Of a stretch of DNA of 64,000 bases, positions 35,542-46,487 are shown one piece after another. The first letter of the stretch is position 1, and each line of letters starts with the position of its first letter. The stretch covers positions 113-64,112 of the forward strand of contig NZ_LMMP01000050.1 in NCBI RefSeq assembly GCF_001422815.1. The letters run 5' to 3'. This stretch comes from Methylobacterium sp. Leaf91 (GTDB lineage Bacteria > Pseudomonadota > Alphaproteobacteria > Rhizobiales > Beijerinckiaceae). The translations under genes and the position numbers were made by a program. The notes beneath the pieces are model-generated. The model made no database searches. It saw only the letters and a list, made by a program, of their open reading frames with translations, and was not told the origin of the DNA.

Positions 35542-37611
35542 TCAGCGGCAGAGGCTTTGCCGCGCGAGGCAGGGCAGCAGGCTGTCTTCGGGGAAAGGCA
35601 GCGCCACCTCCCCTGTCTTGGATTCGAGCCTGGAGATCGCCCATTCTCCCTTCGCATCGGCGACAGGCTCGATGAGCCAGCGTAGGGCGCGGACCTGGTC
35701 GCGGCCTCTCTCGGCCGGAAGCCGCGCCTCGACATATTGCTTGGACCACCACAACATGCCGGAGGTGGGGAAGGTGACCGTGACCTTCTGCCTGGCCGCT
35801 TCGCAGACGAGCTGACGGACCCGGAAGCTGTTGCCCGCTGCGGCCTTCGGCCTGATCGCAGCGTCCAGCAGGCCGGAGCCGCCGCCGGATGCCTTGAGGG
35901 CTTCCTGGCACCGGAGCTCGTCGCGCCGGGCGGCCAAGGCGCGGCTTCCCTCCTGGCAGGCCTGAACGAGGGGCCTGAGACTCTCATGCGACGGAATCGT
36001 GCCGCGCCCGCATTGCAGGAGGGGCGACGTCGTGACGTCCGACACAGGATCGGCGGCGGCGAAGGCTTTGTCGACTTCGCCCGTCGCAATGCGGACGGCC
36101 TCGGCCCGGGCGTCGGCGACCTTGCCGTTGAACTCCGTGACGAGGGCCGTCGGCGGATAGATCCCGCGCACATCGCCCGTGCCCATCAGGAACCAGTTGT
36201 TGGCCTCCAGCCCTGCGAACGTCCTCGGTGCGGCCTCGATCCGCCCGACCTGCTCCTGGAAGACCTGCCGGACGCTTCTCGCCACGTAGTCTTCCGCCAT
36301 TCCGGTGCAGGTCTTGTGGAGGCGCGACAGGGCCTCGTTGCCCCATGGCGTGCCGACGAGCCGGTCACATTGCGAGCGAGCCTCGTTGAGGGGGAGGCTC
36401 TTGAGGCTGTCGCCGCCGAACACCTCCTGAAGCTCCCGAGCGGCGGCCTGCTCCATCTCGGTGCGACGGGTTTCGAGCGGGGCTCCGAGGAAGCGGTCAT
36501 AGGCCATTCGCGACACGTCGTTTCGGCGGAGTTCGTCCCTGCTGAGCTGCAACCCGTTCGTGTCACGGAACGACGTCAGGGTCAGGGGAAGGGCGAGGAG
36601 ACGCTCCCGCTCCTCGCGCAGCCAGAGGGCGGCCTTCCGGCGCTTCTCGATGTCGGGATAGGATTGAGACAGCAACCGCCCGATGGTCCTGCCGTCCTTG
36701 CAGGACTGGGCTTTCTGGAGAAGGTCCTCCGTGAAGGCACGGTCCCAGTATTCGACCGGTAGACCGACCGCCAGTTCGAGCCGCTCGACGTCGATAGAGC
36801 CGAACGTCGACATTCGCTCGCACAAGGTATCCCCGGGCAGGGCCTCGAGCGGTCGCCCGCTCGCCGCGAGGCGGTCGGCGACGATGCGCAGGAAGTCCAG
36901 GGCAGCCTGGCGGGCTGCCCCGTTTCGGTCGAGCGACCCCTCGGGCGCCAGCGTGAGGCTCGTCACCGCACGCATTTCCTCGACGGCCCGATCACGGGCG
37001 TCCGGCGGTGCGACGGGAAGTTCCGCGAGCCGCTTGCGCTCGGCGTCGTAAAAGCGCCTCCAGAAGCTCGGCGCGGCCTCGGCGTAGCGCTGGCGATAGG
37101 CTTGCTGGTCCAGATCCGGCAGCAGGTCGATCGGCGGGAGTTTCTGCTGTTCCTCGGCGACGGTCCGCACCGTTTCGACGGTCGGATGGGCCTCGCCAAG
37201 CAGACCGAAGTGGCGATCCATGCGAGCCTTCGCGCTCTCGCTCCGGGAGAGCGTGAACGGCTCGCAATCGGATTGCGGCTTGCCCTGGCCGGTGAGCCAC
37301 CGCCCCTGGAGGCTATCGCCGTTCTGCCCGAATCGCACCGCGATCCAAGGGCGACCGCGCCGATCGACGAGGAGAAGACCACCATCCGTATCCTGAGCGA
37401 CCAACTCCAGCTTTTGGAAGGAAGACGCCGTCGTCTTGCGAAAGAAGACGTCGAATGACGACCCTTCCTGTCGGAATTCCCAGTCGTCCAGCGTCAACGC
37501 GCCGTTGCAAACATGGCTGCCATTGTAGAAGCCGGAATCGATTGCCTTGGCCTCCCCGGATAGTGCTCCGGAAATCGCAAGGATGACAAGGGATTTCAAG
37601 CTGAAATTCAT
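35542..37611 (-). CDS. Large secreted cysteine-containing protein of unknown family
   Basis: A 689-residue protein with a clear signal peptide (MNFSLKSLVILAISGALSGE, cleavage after AKA near residue 23). I recognise no domain. The first 100 mature residues are beta-rich and look like a small barrel (NGSHVCNGALTLDDWEFRQE, then PWIAVRFGQNGDSLQGRWL). The remaining 550 residues are largely alpha-helical and charged. Twelve cysteines are spread through the protein (for example LCERM, SCKDG, QCDRL, TCTGM, VCEAA), an even number that suggests disulphides in the periplasm. The start at 37611 was chosen for the signal peptide, with no strong ribosome site. It is a lone gene. It might be an envelope or toxin-like protein, but there is no evidence for either. 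Confidence 0.8.
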   Translation of the reverse strand: MNFSLKSLVILAISGALSGEAKAIDSGFYNGSHVCNGALTLDDWEFRQEGSSFDVFFRKTTASSFQKLELVAQDTDGGLLLVDRRGRPWIAVRFGQNGDSLQGRWLTGQGKPQSDCEPFTLSRSESAKARMDRHFGLLGEAHPTVETVRTVAEEQQKLPPIDLLPDLDQQAYRQRYAEAAPSFWRRFYDAERKRLAELPVAPPDARDRAVEEMRAVTSLTLAPEGSLDRNGAARQAALDFLRIVADRLAASGRPLEALPGDTLCERMSTFGSIDVERLELAVGLPVEYWDRAFTEDLLQKAQSCKDGRTIGRLLSQSYPDIEKRRKAALWLREERERLLALPLTLTSFRDTNGLQLSRDELRRNDVSRMAYDRFLGAPLETRRTEMEQAAARELQEVFGGDSLKSLPLNEARSQCDRLVGTPWGNEALSRLHKTCTGMAEDYVARSVRQVFQEQVGRIEAAPRTFAGLEANNWFLMGTGDVRGIYPPTALVTEFNGKVADARAEAVRIATGEVDKAFAAADPVSDVTTSPLLQCGRGTIPSHESLRPLVQACQEGSRALAARRDELRCQEALKASGGGSGLLDAAIRPKAAAGNSFRVRQLVCEAARQKVTVTFPTSGMLWWSKQYVEARLPAERGRDQVRALRWLIEPVADAKGEWAISRLESKTGEVALPFPEDSLLPCLARQSLCR

Positions 37612-37815
37612 GGATTGACTTGGATCTCCGCAATGCCGATCCATCGATCGACCCCTCTACAAAGGTCGACCGATGTCTTGGACAAGCAAAGTCTATGTCG
37701 AGCCTGCGGCGCACTCAACGTTTGGCCGAATGGGGCCCTGTTCGATGGAAACAGACCGGCTCCGGGCGGTCGTTCCCGACCGGACGTGGCGCAGACGCGC
37801 AGCGTCGAGTGTCCC

Positions 37816-38100
37816 TCACACGATGAAGCCGGCCACGCGCACCGTCGGGCGCTCGTGGGTGGCTTCGTTGTCGAGGGTCTTGGGGATCGGTCGAGGGTCT
37901 TGGGGATCGAACGTCGGAGGTGCGGCTCCGGTGTGGCTGCAGCCGCTCGGGCCTGCCGGAACCGCTACGTCGAGCGCCGAGTGATCCCGGTCGCCTCGTC
38001 CGCCGTGCGCCTGGTTCGGGGGGACGTCCCCGGACGGCTCGAAGACGGTCAGGGGTGGCAGCTTCGCGATGATGCCGGTGGGCAACGGCTCCCTGGCCAA
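37816..38100 (-). CDS. Possible small proline-rich protein
   Basis: A 94-codon frame starting at a TTG, with about 80% G/C at third positions, which supports coding. The product begins LPTGIIAKLPPLTVFEPSGD, continues Pro/Asp/His-rich and ends RPTVRVAGFIV. It contains a perfect 20-base tandem duplication; since 20 is not a multiple of three, the two copies are read in different frames (DPQDPR and PIPKTLD), so the duplication shifted the frame. No signal, membrane segment or family is visible. It lies between the secreted protein gene and the DUF2147 gene on the same strand. Confidence 0.4.
   Translation of the reverse strand: MAREPLPTGIIAKLPPLTVFEPSGDVPPNQAHGGRGDRDHSALDVAVPAGPSGCSHTGAAPPTFDPQDPRPIPKTLDNEATHERPTVRVAGFIV
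37870..37909. repeat. Perfect 20-base tandem duplication
   Basis: GTCGAGGGTCTTGGGGATCG occurs twice head to tail (37870-37889 and 37890-37909) with no mismatch, suggesting a recent slip. A nearby pair of TGATCCGAGGA copies with 18-base spacing (38111 and 38129) shows further repetition in this region. Confidence 0.9.
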
Positions 38101-38180
38101 GGGAGGGGCTTGATCCGAGGACGGGTCGTGATCCGAGGATAGGTCTTGTCGTGCAACCCGACTCCCGACGCCTGCTTACC

Positions 38181-38212
38181 GTGCGAACTCCCTGATCGTC
38201 AGGAGTTCGCAC
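38181..38212. other. 11-base hairpin downstream of the DUF2147 gene
   Basis: GTGCGAACTCC (38181-38191) pairs perfectly with GGAGTTCGCAC (38202-38212); three inner bases can also pair past a bulged C. It lies about 95 bases after the DUF2147 stop and lacks a T-run. Confidence 0.55.
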
Positions 38213-38306
38213 AGTAGCGGCACGATCCGGCCGTGCAGGACGTCATCGAGGGGCCGTCGATCATATCAACGACCCTCGGCCGGATCGAACGGTTCCGGCC
38301 GTCGTC

Positions 38307-38945
38307 TTACTCGGCCGGCTTGGCTGCCGGCTTCGGTGCCGTGGCGGCCGGTTTGGCGGAGGATGCGGCAGGCGTGCCGGCTCCCCCGGCCGGCGCGGCC
38401 TTCGGCGCCCATTCCGGATCGGAGCGGGGGCCGCCCGGGCCGTTGGTCGGGCCGGTGATCTGGCCCGGTGCCGTGTCCGTCACCTTGGTCCAGGCCTGCG
38501 ACATGCACATGAAGCGCAGCATGCAGCCGCGCACGGTGAGCTCGCCGGGCTTCTCGCTCCAGATCGTCACATCGTAGAACGACCCGTCCTCGGCGTTGTA
38601 GATCTTGCCCTCGTAATGGTTCTCGGCGTTCGGCTTGATGCCCATGATGAGCTGGTGGCCGAGGGAGGGGCGGGCCTGCTTCTTCGGGTCGGGATTCTTG
38701 AAATCGACCCGGGGCTGGCCCTTGTCGTTCAGCGGCACTTTCAGCCAGACGACGTAGCCGCAGACGTGATCGTTCTTGGCGCCGCATTTCTCGATGCGGA
38801 CCCGCGCCCGCCCGTCCTCGGTGAGCCAGGTTCCGCTCGGATCGTTGGGAGCGGCCACGGCGAAGCCCGATATCGCGCTGAGCGCGAGGCCGGCCATCGG
38901 GGCCAAGAGGCGCCCGGCCATTGCCGAAATGGGTCGATACGTCAT
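38307..38945 (-). CDS. DUF2147-domain exported protein
   Basis: A 212-residue protein. The N-terminus is a signal peptide (two Met candidates, hydrophobic LAPMAGLALSAISGFAVAA, cleavage near APN). The mature part starts DPSGTWLTEDGRARVRIEKC and continues VCGYVVWLKVPLNDKG and HYEGKIYNAEDGSFYDVTI, the DUF2147 pattern, with conserved cysteines. It ends in a Pro/Ala-rich tail of about 60 residues (AAPAGGAGTPAASSAKPAAT) likely to be disordered. DUF2147 proteins are periplasmic with unknown function. The start at 38945 was chosen for signal peptide length. Confidence 0.88.
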   Translation of the reverse strand: MTYRPISAMAGRLLAPMAGLALSAISGFAVAAPNDPSGTWLTEDGRARVRIEKCGAKNDHVCGYVVWLKVPLNDKGQPRVDFKNPDPKKQARPSLGHQLIMGIKPNAENHYEGKIYNAEDGSFYDVTIWSEKPGELTVRGCMLRFMCMSQAWTKVTDTAPGQITGPTNGPGGPRSDPEWAPKAAPAGGAGTPAASSAKPAATAPKPAAKPAE

Positions 38946-39184
38946 CCAGAAAAAATCCTTAACCCGCCCCGAAACGCAACCGCCCGTCCCTGTGCCGCCC
39001 ATCCATACGGAGGCGTGACACAGGACGCGATGGCAGGAGCCGCCCATCGTCTGAAGGTCCCCGCTTCGGACGCGAAGGTGACCGGATCATGACCGGCTCG
39101 CGGCGTCCTAACGGAATTCGGGACGCGTGCGAGAGAATTCTTCGTGAGGTTCGGGAAGAGACGCCACCGTATTCGACACATGAG
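38946..39184. other. Upstream region of the DUF2147 gene
   Basis: About 240 bases upstream of the exported protein gene and after the terminator of the next gene. No gene, repeat or recognisable promoter is visible beyond a run of A/T near 38946-38960 that precedes the start. Confidence 0.4.
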
Positions 39185-39211
39185 AAAGGGCCGGTGCTTC
39201 CGCACCGGCCC
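39185..39211 (-). terminator. Rho-independent terminator
   Basis: A perfect 10-base stem (GGGCCGGTGC with GCACCGGCCC, 4-base loop) is followed on the minus strand by TTTCTC. It lies about 95 bases after the stop of the small cysteine protein gene. Confidence 0.8.
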
Positions 39212-39306
39212 CGATCTCGCCCTTCGTGATGGAACCGACCTTGTGCCAACCCTCTCTAAGCTTGACCGATCGGTCTCGCCTGACGGGTCCGGCGGGCGGC
39301 TGGAGC

Positions 39307-39516
39307 TTACTCGGCGGCGGTCATGCCGGAGGTGAAGTGACCGCACCAATCCTTCGAGGCCACCACCGGCCACAGGCCAGGCGACTTCGGCTCGGGCTGG
39401 CTCACCGGCGGGTTGTAGCGGCAGAGGCCCTGATCGGCGGCAGCCTGGCCGCCATTGATCTTGTGGTCGTCGAAGAAGCGGCAGGCCTCGCAAGCTGCGC
39501 TGGTGATCTGTGCCAT
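39307..39516 (-). CDS. Small four-cysteine protein
   Basis: A 69-residue protein with ACEACRFFDDHKINGG near the start (a CxxC pair), then GLCRYNPPVSQPEPKSPG and SKDWCGHFTSGM, giving four cysteines in a C-x2-C, C, C pattern that could bind zinc or iron. I do not recognise the family; similar short proteins occur in related genomes. The ATG at 39516 has GGAGAG at good distance; an ATG four codons upstream does not. A near-consensus promoter is 63-91 bases upstream. Confidence 0.75.
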   Translation of the reverse strand: MAQITSAACEACRFFDDHKINGGQAAADQGLCRYNPPVSQPEPKSPGLWPVVASKDWCGHFTSGMTAAE

Positions 39517-39578
39517 CGGTCTCTCCAATATGTCCGGGCCGGCTCGGGACGCCCCCGATGCGCCTGCCCCTCAGTTAC

Positions 39579-39607
39579 TAATTAGAATAAGTCCAATCTG
39601 GCGTCAA
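39579..39607 (-). promoter_or_regulatory. Near-consensus sigma-70 promoter
   Basis: Minus strand TTGACG (39607-39602), exactly 17 bases, then TAATTA (39584-39579). It points to the four-cysteine protein gene about 60 bases downstream. Confidence 0.75.
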
Positions 39608-39888
39608 TGGTTCCTCGGACTACGGAAGGTCCGTTGCCGAGCACTGCGCCGGTGGAGGCGCCTGTGCCGGCGGACGTGATTCAGCGGCCGCGCGGCGGCG
39701 CCGAGGCTCGGTAAGTGGAGCCGGTGCAGACGCTTACGCTATCGGCAGTACGGAAAACGGGTGCCGCCAGCCGCCATCGCGCCCGGAGCGCGGGCTTCTT
39801 CGGCGGTGGTCGCTCGCAAGAAATGGGACATCCTGTCGCCTGCCTCGCGCCGGCGATGGAGAACTCGGCCGGGCTGGAGGACTGGCCC
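39608..39888. other. Short intergenic region without visible features
   Basis: About 280 bases between the promoter above and the stop of the next gene. GC-rich, with no recognisable gene or motif. Confidence 0.35.
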
Positions 39889-40209
39889 TCAGGCGATGCC
39901 CGGAGTGTCGTCGTCCTCGTCGATCAGGCTCAGCGTGCGAAGGATCGCGAGGGCGACCATCTCGGCATCCACTTCGCCCTCGGCCGTGGCCGGCAGGATC
40001 GCCACGGTGCTGACTTCCTGTCCGGAGAGACGCCCGACGACGACCTTGTAGACCTCCCCGCCGGGCGCGTCGTCGTCGCGGACGAGACAGACGCGGTGAT
40101 CGCCGGCCTCCCCGTAGACCCGCTGCGTCGTGACCTCGACCCGGTCGTCGTCACTGACGGGCTCGGGCCGACGCGGCTGACCGAAGGTCGGACGGATGAT
40201 GTTGCTCAT
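39889..40209 (-). CDS. Hypothetical protein downstream of gyrB
   Basis: A 106-residue acidic protein (RRPEPVSDDDRVEVTTQRVY, then VVVGRLSGQEVSTVAILPAT and ILRTLSLIDEDDD). It looks like a compact alpha/beta fold with no membrane segment, and I do not recognise a family. The ATG follows GGGAGGG. It begins 24 bases after the gyrB stop on the same strand and is probably cotranscribed with gyrB. Confidence 0.75.
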   Translation of the reverse strand: MSNIIRPTFGQPRRPEPVSDDDRVEVTTQRVYGEAGDHRVCLVRDDDAPGGEVYKVVVGRLSGQEVSTVAILPATAEGEVDAEMVALAILRTLSLIDEDDDTPGIA

Positions 40210-40233
40210 ATCGACCCTCCCGGTCGCGTTGGC

Positions 40234-42771
<2,538 letters not shown>

Positions 42772-42788
42772 TCAGTGGGCTATATATA

Positions 42789-42815
42789 AGCGGTGCGTCT
42801 TGAAAATGCACCGCT
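42789..42815 (-). promoter_or_regulatory. gyrB promoter region with inverted repeat
   Basis: A perfect 8-base inverted repeat, AGCGGTGC (42789-42796) and GCACCGCT (42808-42815), flanks an AT-rich spacer that reads on the minus strand as part of a candidate -35 (TTTTCA). TATATATA follows at 42781-42788 as an alternating -10 region. It lies about 90-120 bases upstream of gyrB. The alternating TA run next to a symmetrical element could make the promoter supercoil-sensitive. Confidence 0.5.
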
Positions 42816-42925
42816 CCAGCCCAGTTGTGGCGAACCGAGCCGATAGGGCGGCGGAAGATGTCCGAGCGTCGGGCAGGAGGCGAGAAAGGCAGGCCGTTTC
42901 GGAGCCCGAACGAGCCGAACTCACC

Positions 42926-43195
42926 TCACGGCCCGAGCACCTTTATGAAAGCCGCACCCGCGCCGAAGAACGCGGCGCCGGCAGCCATACCCGAAAGGGC
43001 GATCTGCCACGGGGCGAGCATCCGATCTCGCGCCAGCTTCGATGCTTCAGCGGCAAGTTTGCTCTGCTCGGCAGCGAATTTGCTCTGCTCGGCGATCAGT
43101 TTGTGCTGCTCGGCGACAAACTTGCGGGTCTCTTCCTGAGCTCGCTCGATTCGGGCGCGCTGCTCCTCGAGATCAAACCGCACTGTGTCCGACAT
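42926..43195 (-). CDS. Coiled-coil protein with heptad repeat and membrane anchor
   Basis: An 89-residue protein with a coiled coil at about 8-60 made of near-identical seven-residue units (KLIAEQS, KFAAEQS, KLAAEAS, KLARDRM), then one membrane helix (WQIALSGMAAGAAFFGAGAA) near the C-terminus. The matching 21-base units in the DNA show recent expansion. It has no known family and may be a membrane-tethered scaffold. The ATG at 43195 with AGGA upstream is used instead of a longer frame. It lies about 230 bases upstream of gyrB. Confidence 0.75.
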   Translation of the reverse strand: MSDTVRFDLEEQRARIERAQEETRKFVAEQHKLIAEQSKFAAEQSKLAAEASKLARDRMLAPWQIALSGMAAGAAFFGAGAAFIKVLGP

Positions 43196-43358
43196 CGATC
43201 CTGGTCCTCGAACGTGCAGGCGATCCATGATCGTCCGCCGCTAGGATATGAGGTGGCGCCGCGGGGAGTGGCAAGAGACAAGAGCCGACAGTCTCTCGCA
43301 GCCCCACAGCGTAGTCACGACGGGGCCAGGCGATGACGCTCTCACCCATCTCCGAAGT

Positions 43359-44003
43359 TCACTCCTGCAGGAACGGATTGGTCATCCGCTCCTCGCCCAG
43401 CGTGCTCGTGGGGCCGTGGCCGGGAATGAAGGCGATGTCGTCGCCCAGCGGCAGGACCTTGTCCTTGATGGCGCGGATGAGCTGGTCGTGGTTGCCGCCG
43501 GGCAGGTCGGTGCGGCCGACAGAGCCCTTGAACACCACGTCGCCCACCAGGGCGAAGCGCGCGTCGCGGCTGACGAAGACCACGCTGCCGGGCGAGTGGC
43601 CGGGCGCGTGCACGATGTCGAAGCCGAGTTCGCCCACGCTCACCGCGTCGCCCTCGGCGAGCCAGCGGTCGGGTGTCACCGCGCGAGCCCCGTCGATGCC
43701 GTAATTCGCGCCCGTCTCGGGAAGGCTGTCGAGGAGGTAGCGGTCGGCCTCGTGCGGGCCCTCGATCGGGACGCCGAGCCGCTCGCGCAGCTCGTCCGCG
43801 CCGCCGGCATGGTCGATATGGCCATGGGTGAGCAGGATCTTCTCGATGGTGATGCCCTGGTCGCGGATCGCGGCTTCGATCCGGTCGAGATCGCCACCGG
43901 GATCGACGACCGCGCCGATCTTGGTCTCGTCGGACCAGATCAGGGTGCAATTCTGCTGGAAGGGCGTCACCGGAATGATACCTGCGCGGGGCGTGCCTGC
44001 CAT
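43359..44003 (-). CDS. MBL-fold hydrolase, glyoxalase-II-like
   Basis: A 214-residue metallo-beta-lactamase fold protein. Metal ligands appear as LTHGHIDHAGG (near 59-69), HAPGHSPGSVVFV, the bridging Asp in LVGDVVFKGSVGRTDLPGG and the final His in FIPGHGPTSTLGEE. The order and length match the GloB-like subset with short C-termini (as in YcbL), which may hydrolyse S-lactoylglutathione or other thioesters. The exact substrate is unproven. It stands alone, divergent from ubiB. Confidence 0.9.
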   Translation of the reverse strand: MAGTPRAGIIPVTPFQQNCTLIWSDETKIGAVVDPGGDLDRIEAAIRDQGITIEKILLTHGHIDHAGGADELRERLGVPIEGPHEADRYLLDSLPETGANYGIDGARAVTPDRWLAEGDAVSVGELGFDIVHAPGHSPGSVVFVSRDARFALVGDVVFKGSVGRTDLPGGNHDQLIRAIKDKVLPLGDDIAFIPGHGPTSTLGEERMTNPFLQE

Positions 44004-44398
44004 CGGGACCGTGTCTCCGTTTCCGTGGAACTGCGTGTCTGAGGAGGCGCCCGTCCCCGCCGCGCGTTCGTTCGCGATCGGTGGGACGCCCGTGTCCGGT
44101 CCGCGTGTTTAGCTCATTTTCACGCGGAGGGGATGCCTCGCGTCGGCGATGTGCGCTTCCGGGGTCGCATGGGCTGAAAAGGCGTCTGGCGCCGGGCGTG
44201 TGGCGGCGCTAATCCCGTCGGAGGCTGCCGTCCCGGTCGAGGCTGCCGTCCTGGCAAATGCGACGGCGCTGCCAAATTTCGGCCTCGCCGTCACCCTAGA
44301 CGGAGCCGCGCCGCAGATCGGCACGATCCGAACAGGCGGGCCGATCTGACTTTTCAACGCGGCCACCTTCACGCCAGACGGGGCAGTCCCTTGCGCAC
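44004..44398. other. Intergenic region upstream of ubiB
   Basis: About 395 bases between the divergent hydrolase and UbiB genes. I see no gene, repeat or terminator. The region is GC-rich and includes GTC/GGC tracts without clear structure. Short open frames here have unbiased composition. Confidence 0.4.
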
Positions 44399-46033
44399 AT
44401 GCTGAAAACCGCCTTCGTCGCCGCTCGCGACAGGCAGCGCCTGAGCGAGATCGCCGCTGTCCTGATCGGATTCGGTGTCACCAAGGTCGTGGAGCGCCTC
44501 GGCCTCGGCCATCTGGCGCGGTTCGCCAAGCGCCGCCGGCCCCACGTTGACGTGGCCCGCCTGTCCCAGCCGCAGCGCGTGCGCCGCGCGATCGAGGCCC
44601 TGGGGCCGACCTTCATCAAGCTCGGCCAGATCCTCGCCAGCCGGCCGGACCTGCTGACGCCGGAATGGACGGAGGAGCTTGAGAAGCTCCACAGCCAGGT
44701 CCGGCCGATCGCCTGGGACAAGATCCGGCCGCAGCTGGAGGCCGATCTCGGGGCGCCGCCCTCGGAGATCTTCGCCGAGTTCGACACGGTGCCGTTGGCC
44801 GCGGCCTCCATCGCCCAGGTCTACCGCGCCCGTCTGATGTCGGGCGAGGAGGTGGTGGTGAAGGTCCTGCGCCCCGGCCTGCGCAAGATCATCGAGGCGG
44901 ATCTGCGTCTCCTCGCCCATGCCACCCGCATCGTGGTCGACGAGTGGCCGGAATTCGGGCGCTACCAGCCCCAGGAGCAGATGCGCCACCTCGCCGCCGG
45001 TCTCTACGGCGAGCTCGACCTCGTCAACGAGGCACGCAACTGCGAGACCATCGCGGCGATCTTCGCCGACCGGGACGACATCGTCATCCCCAAGATCCAC
45101 TGGGAGTTCACCTCCGAGCGCGTCCTCGTCCAGGAATTCATCCACGGCATCCCGCCCAACGACCATCCCCGCCTCGACGCGGCCGGGATCGACAAGGTCA
45201 AGGTCGCCCAGAAGGGCACCGACGCCTTCCTCAACATGGCGCTGATCGAGGGCGTGTTCCACGCCGATCCGCATCCCGGCAACATGCTGGTGATGCCGGG
45301 AAACCGCATCGGCTTCATCGATTTCGGCATCATCGGCCGCCTCTCCGAGCGTCGCCGCACCCAGCTTCTCATGCTGATCGGCGCCATGCTGAAGGAGGAT
45401 TCCGATGGGCTGATGGCCGTCCTCCTCGACTGGACCGGATCGAGCAACCCCGACCTCACCAAGCTCGAGACCTCGTCCCAGGCCTTCATCAACCGCCATG
45501 CCGGCTCGGTGCTGAACTTCGGTGACCTCCTCACCGATTTCATGACCATGGCCCGTGAGAACGACCTCGCCATGCCCACCGACCTCGCCATCCTGTTCAA
45601 GGGATTGGTGACCGCCGATGGCGTGATGCGCCATCTCGACCCGAAATTCGACCTCTTCACCGCCGCCGGCCCGACGGTGAAGAGCAAGCTCGCGTCCCAG
45701 TTCTCGATCAAGGGCATCAGCCGCAAGGTCGAGGCGGTGGGAGCGGGCCTGTTCGGAGCGGCCTCCGAACTGCCCACCCTGATTCACCTCATGCTGGTGC
45801 GCCTGAAACAGGGCCGCGTCACCGTCGAGATCGAGCTGAAGGGCATCGAGAAGCTCACCCGCGGCATCGAGCGCGCCGCCGCCCGCATCGCCGTGGCGCT
45901 CATCGTCGCCGCCTTCGCGACGCAGCTCGCCCCCCGCTTCATGGATCTCGGCACACCGGCCTTCATCACGGTGGGCGCGATGGTCTGCGTGATCGGAATC
46001 GGCTGGCTCGTGCTGCTGGGGCGGAACAAGTAG
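44399..46033 (+). CDS. ubiB: UbiB-family atypical kinase (ubiquinone biosynthesis)
   Basis: A 544-residue ABC1/UbiB protein. It shows the KxGQ block PTFIKLGQILASRPDLLTPE, AAASIAQVYRARLMSGEEVVV with VKVLRPG for ATP binding, GVFHADPHPGNMLVMPGNRI and IGFIDFGIIGRL for the catalytic loop and metal site, then two C-terminal membrane helices (about 500-520 and 523-542). UbiB supports ubiquinone synthesis, probably by extracting lipid precursors. Length and domains match standard UbiB. It starts just after an upstream region without visible operon partners. Confidence 0.92.
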   Translation: MLKTAFVAARDRQRLSEIAAVLIGFGVTKVVERLGLGHLARFAKRRRPHVDVARLSQPQRVRRAIEALGPTFIKLGQILASRPDLLTPEWTEELEKLHSQVRPIAWDKIRPQLEADLGAPPSEIFAEFDTVPLAAASIAQVYRARLMSGEEVVVKVLRPGLRKIIEADLRLLAHATRIVVDEWPEFGRYQPQEQMRHLAAGLYGELDLVNEARNCETIAAIFADRDDIVIPKIHWEFTSERVLVQEFIHGIPPNDHPRLDAAGIDKVKVAQKGTDAFLNMALIEGVFHADPHPGNMLVMPGNRIGFIDFGIIGRLSERRRTQLLMLIGAMLKEDSDGLMAVLLDWTGSSNPDLTKLETSSQAFINRHAGSVLNFGDLLTDFMTMARENDLAMPTDLAILFKGLVTADGVMRHLDPKFDLFTAAGPTVKSKLASQFSIKGISRKVEAVGAGLFGAASELPTLIHLMLVRLKQGRVTVEIELKGIEKLTRGIERAAARIAVALIVAAFATQLAPRFMDLGTPAFITVGAMVCVIGIGWLVLLGRNK

Positions 46034-46137
46034 GCGGAGCCTCTACGTAAATTTCCCTTAGGTTGAAAATTGTCGTGATGTGAATACCTCAAGTTTGCTG
46101 TCGGATATGTGCGGCAAACGGAAAGGAACCATGCATC

Positions 46138-46398
46138 ATGGCTGATCGTGCAGTGAGAAAGACGGGAAAGAATTCTCAGGGAGATATCACCTCCCTTTGC
46201 AATGATGGCGATTTCTGGTCACCCCGTTCCAAGCTGGATGCCATCGTCGACATCGAACGAGGGATTCATACCTATTACGTTCCTTGGACGAGCGGGCGGA
46301 CCGAGATACGGGTCGTACAGGGATCGAACGGGAAATACCTGCGCACGGATCGCGATCAGACCACCCGAAACAACCTGGACGATCTTCCGGATTGCTGA
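46138..46398 (+). CDS. DUF3892-domain protein
   Basis: An 86-residue protein: VRKTGKNSQGDITSLCNDG, then WSPRSKLDAIVDIERGIHTY and a C-terminal NGKYLRTDRDQTTRNNLDDL. This is the DUF3892 pattern, of unknown function, seen in small mobile or host-adaptation genes. Codons are visibly less GC-biased than neighbours, which fits transfer. AAAGGA precedes the ATG at normal distance. It lies about 105 bases after ubiB. A weak promoter (TTGAAA at 46063) is possible. Confidence 0.85.
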   Translation: MADRAVRKTGKNSQGDITSLCNDGDFWSPRSKLDAIVDIERGIHTYYVPWTSGRTEIRVVQGSNGKYLRTDRDQTTRNNLDDLPDC

Positions 46399-46487
46399 TC
46401 CGAGTTGAGGCTTCGATAGGGCATTCTCGCCGAGCGCGGCAGGCAGGATCGATAGTGTCCGCCGCGCTCTCGGCCTGAGACAGGCCT

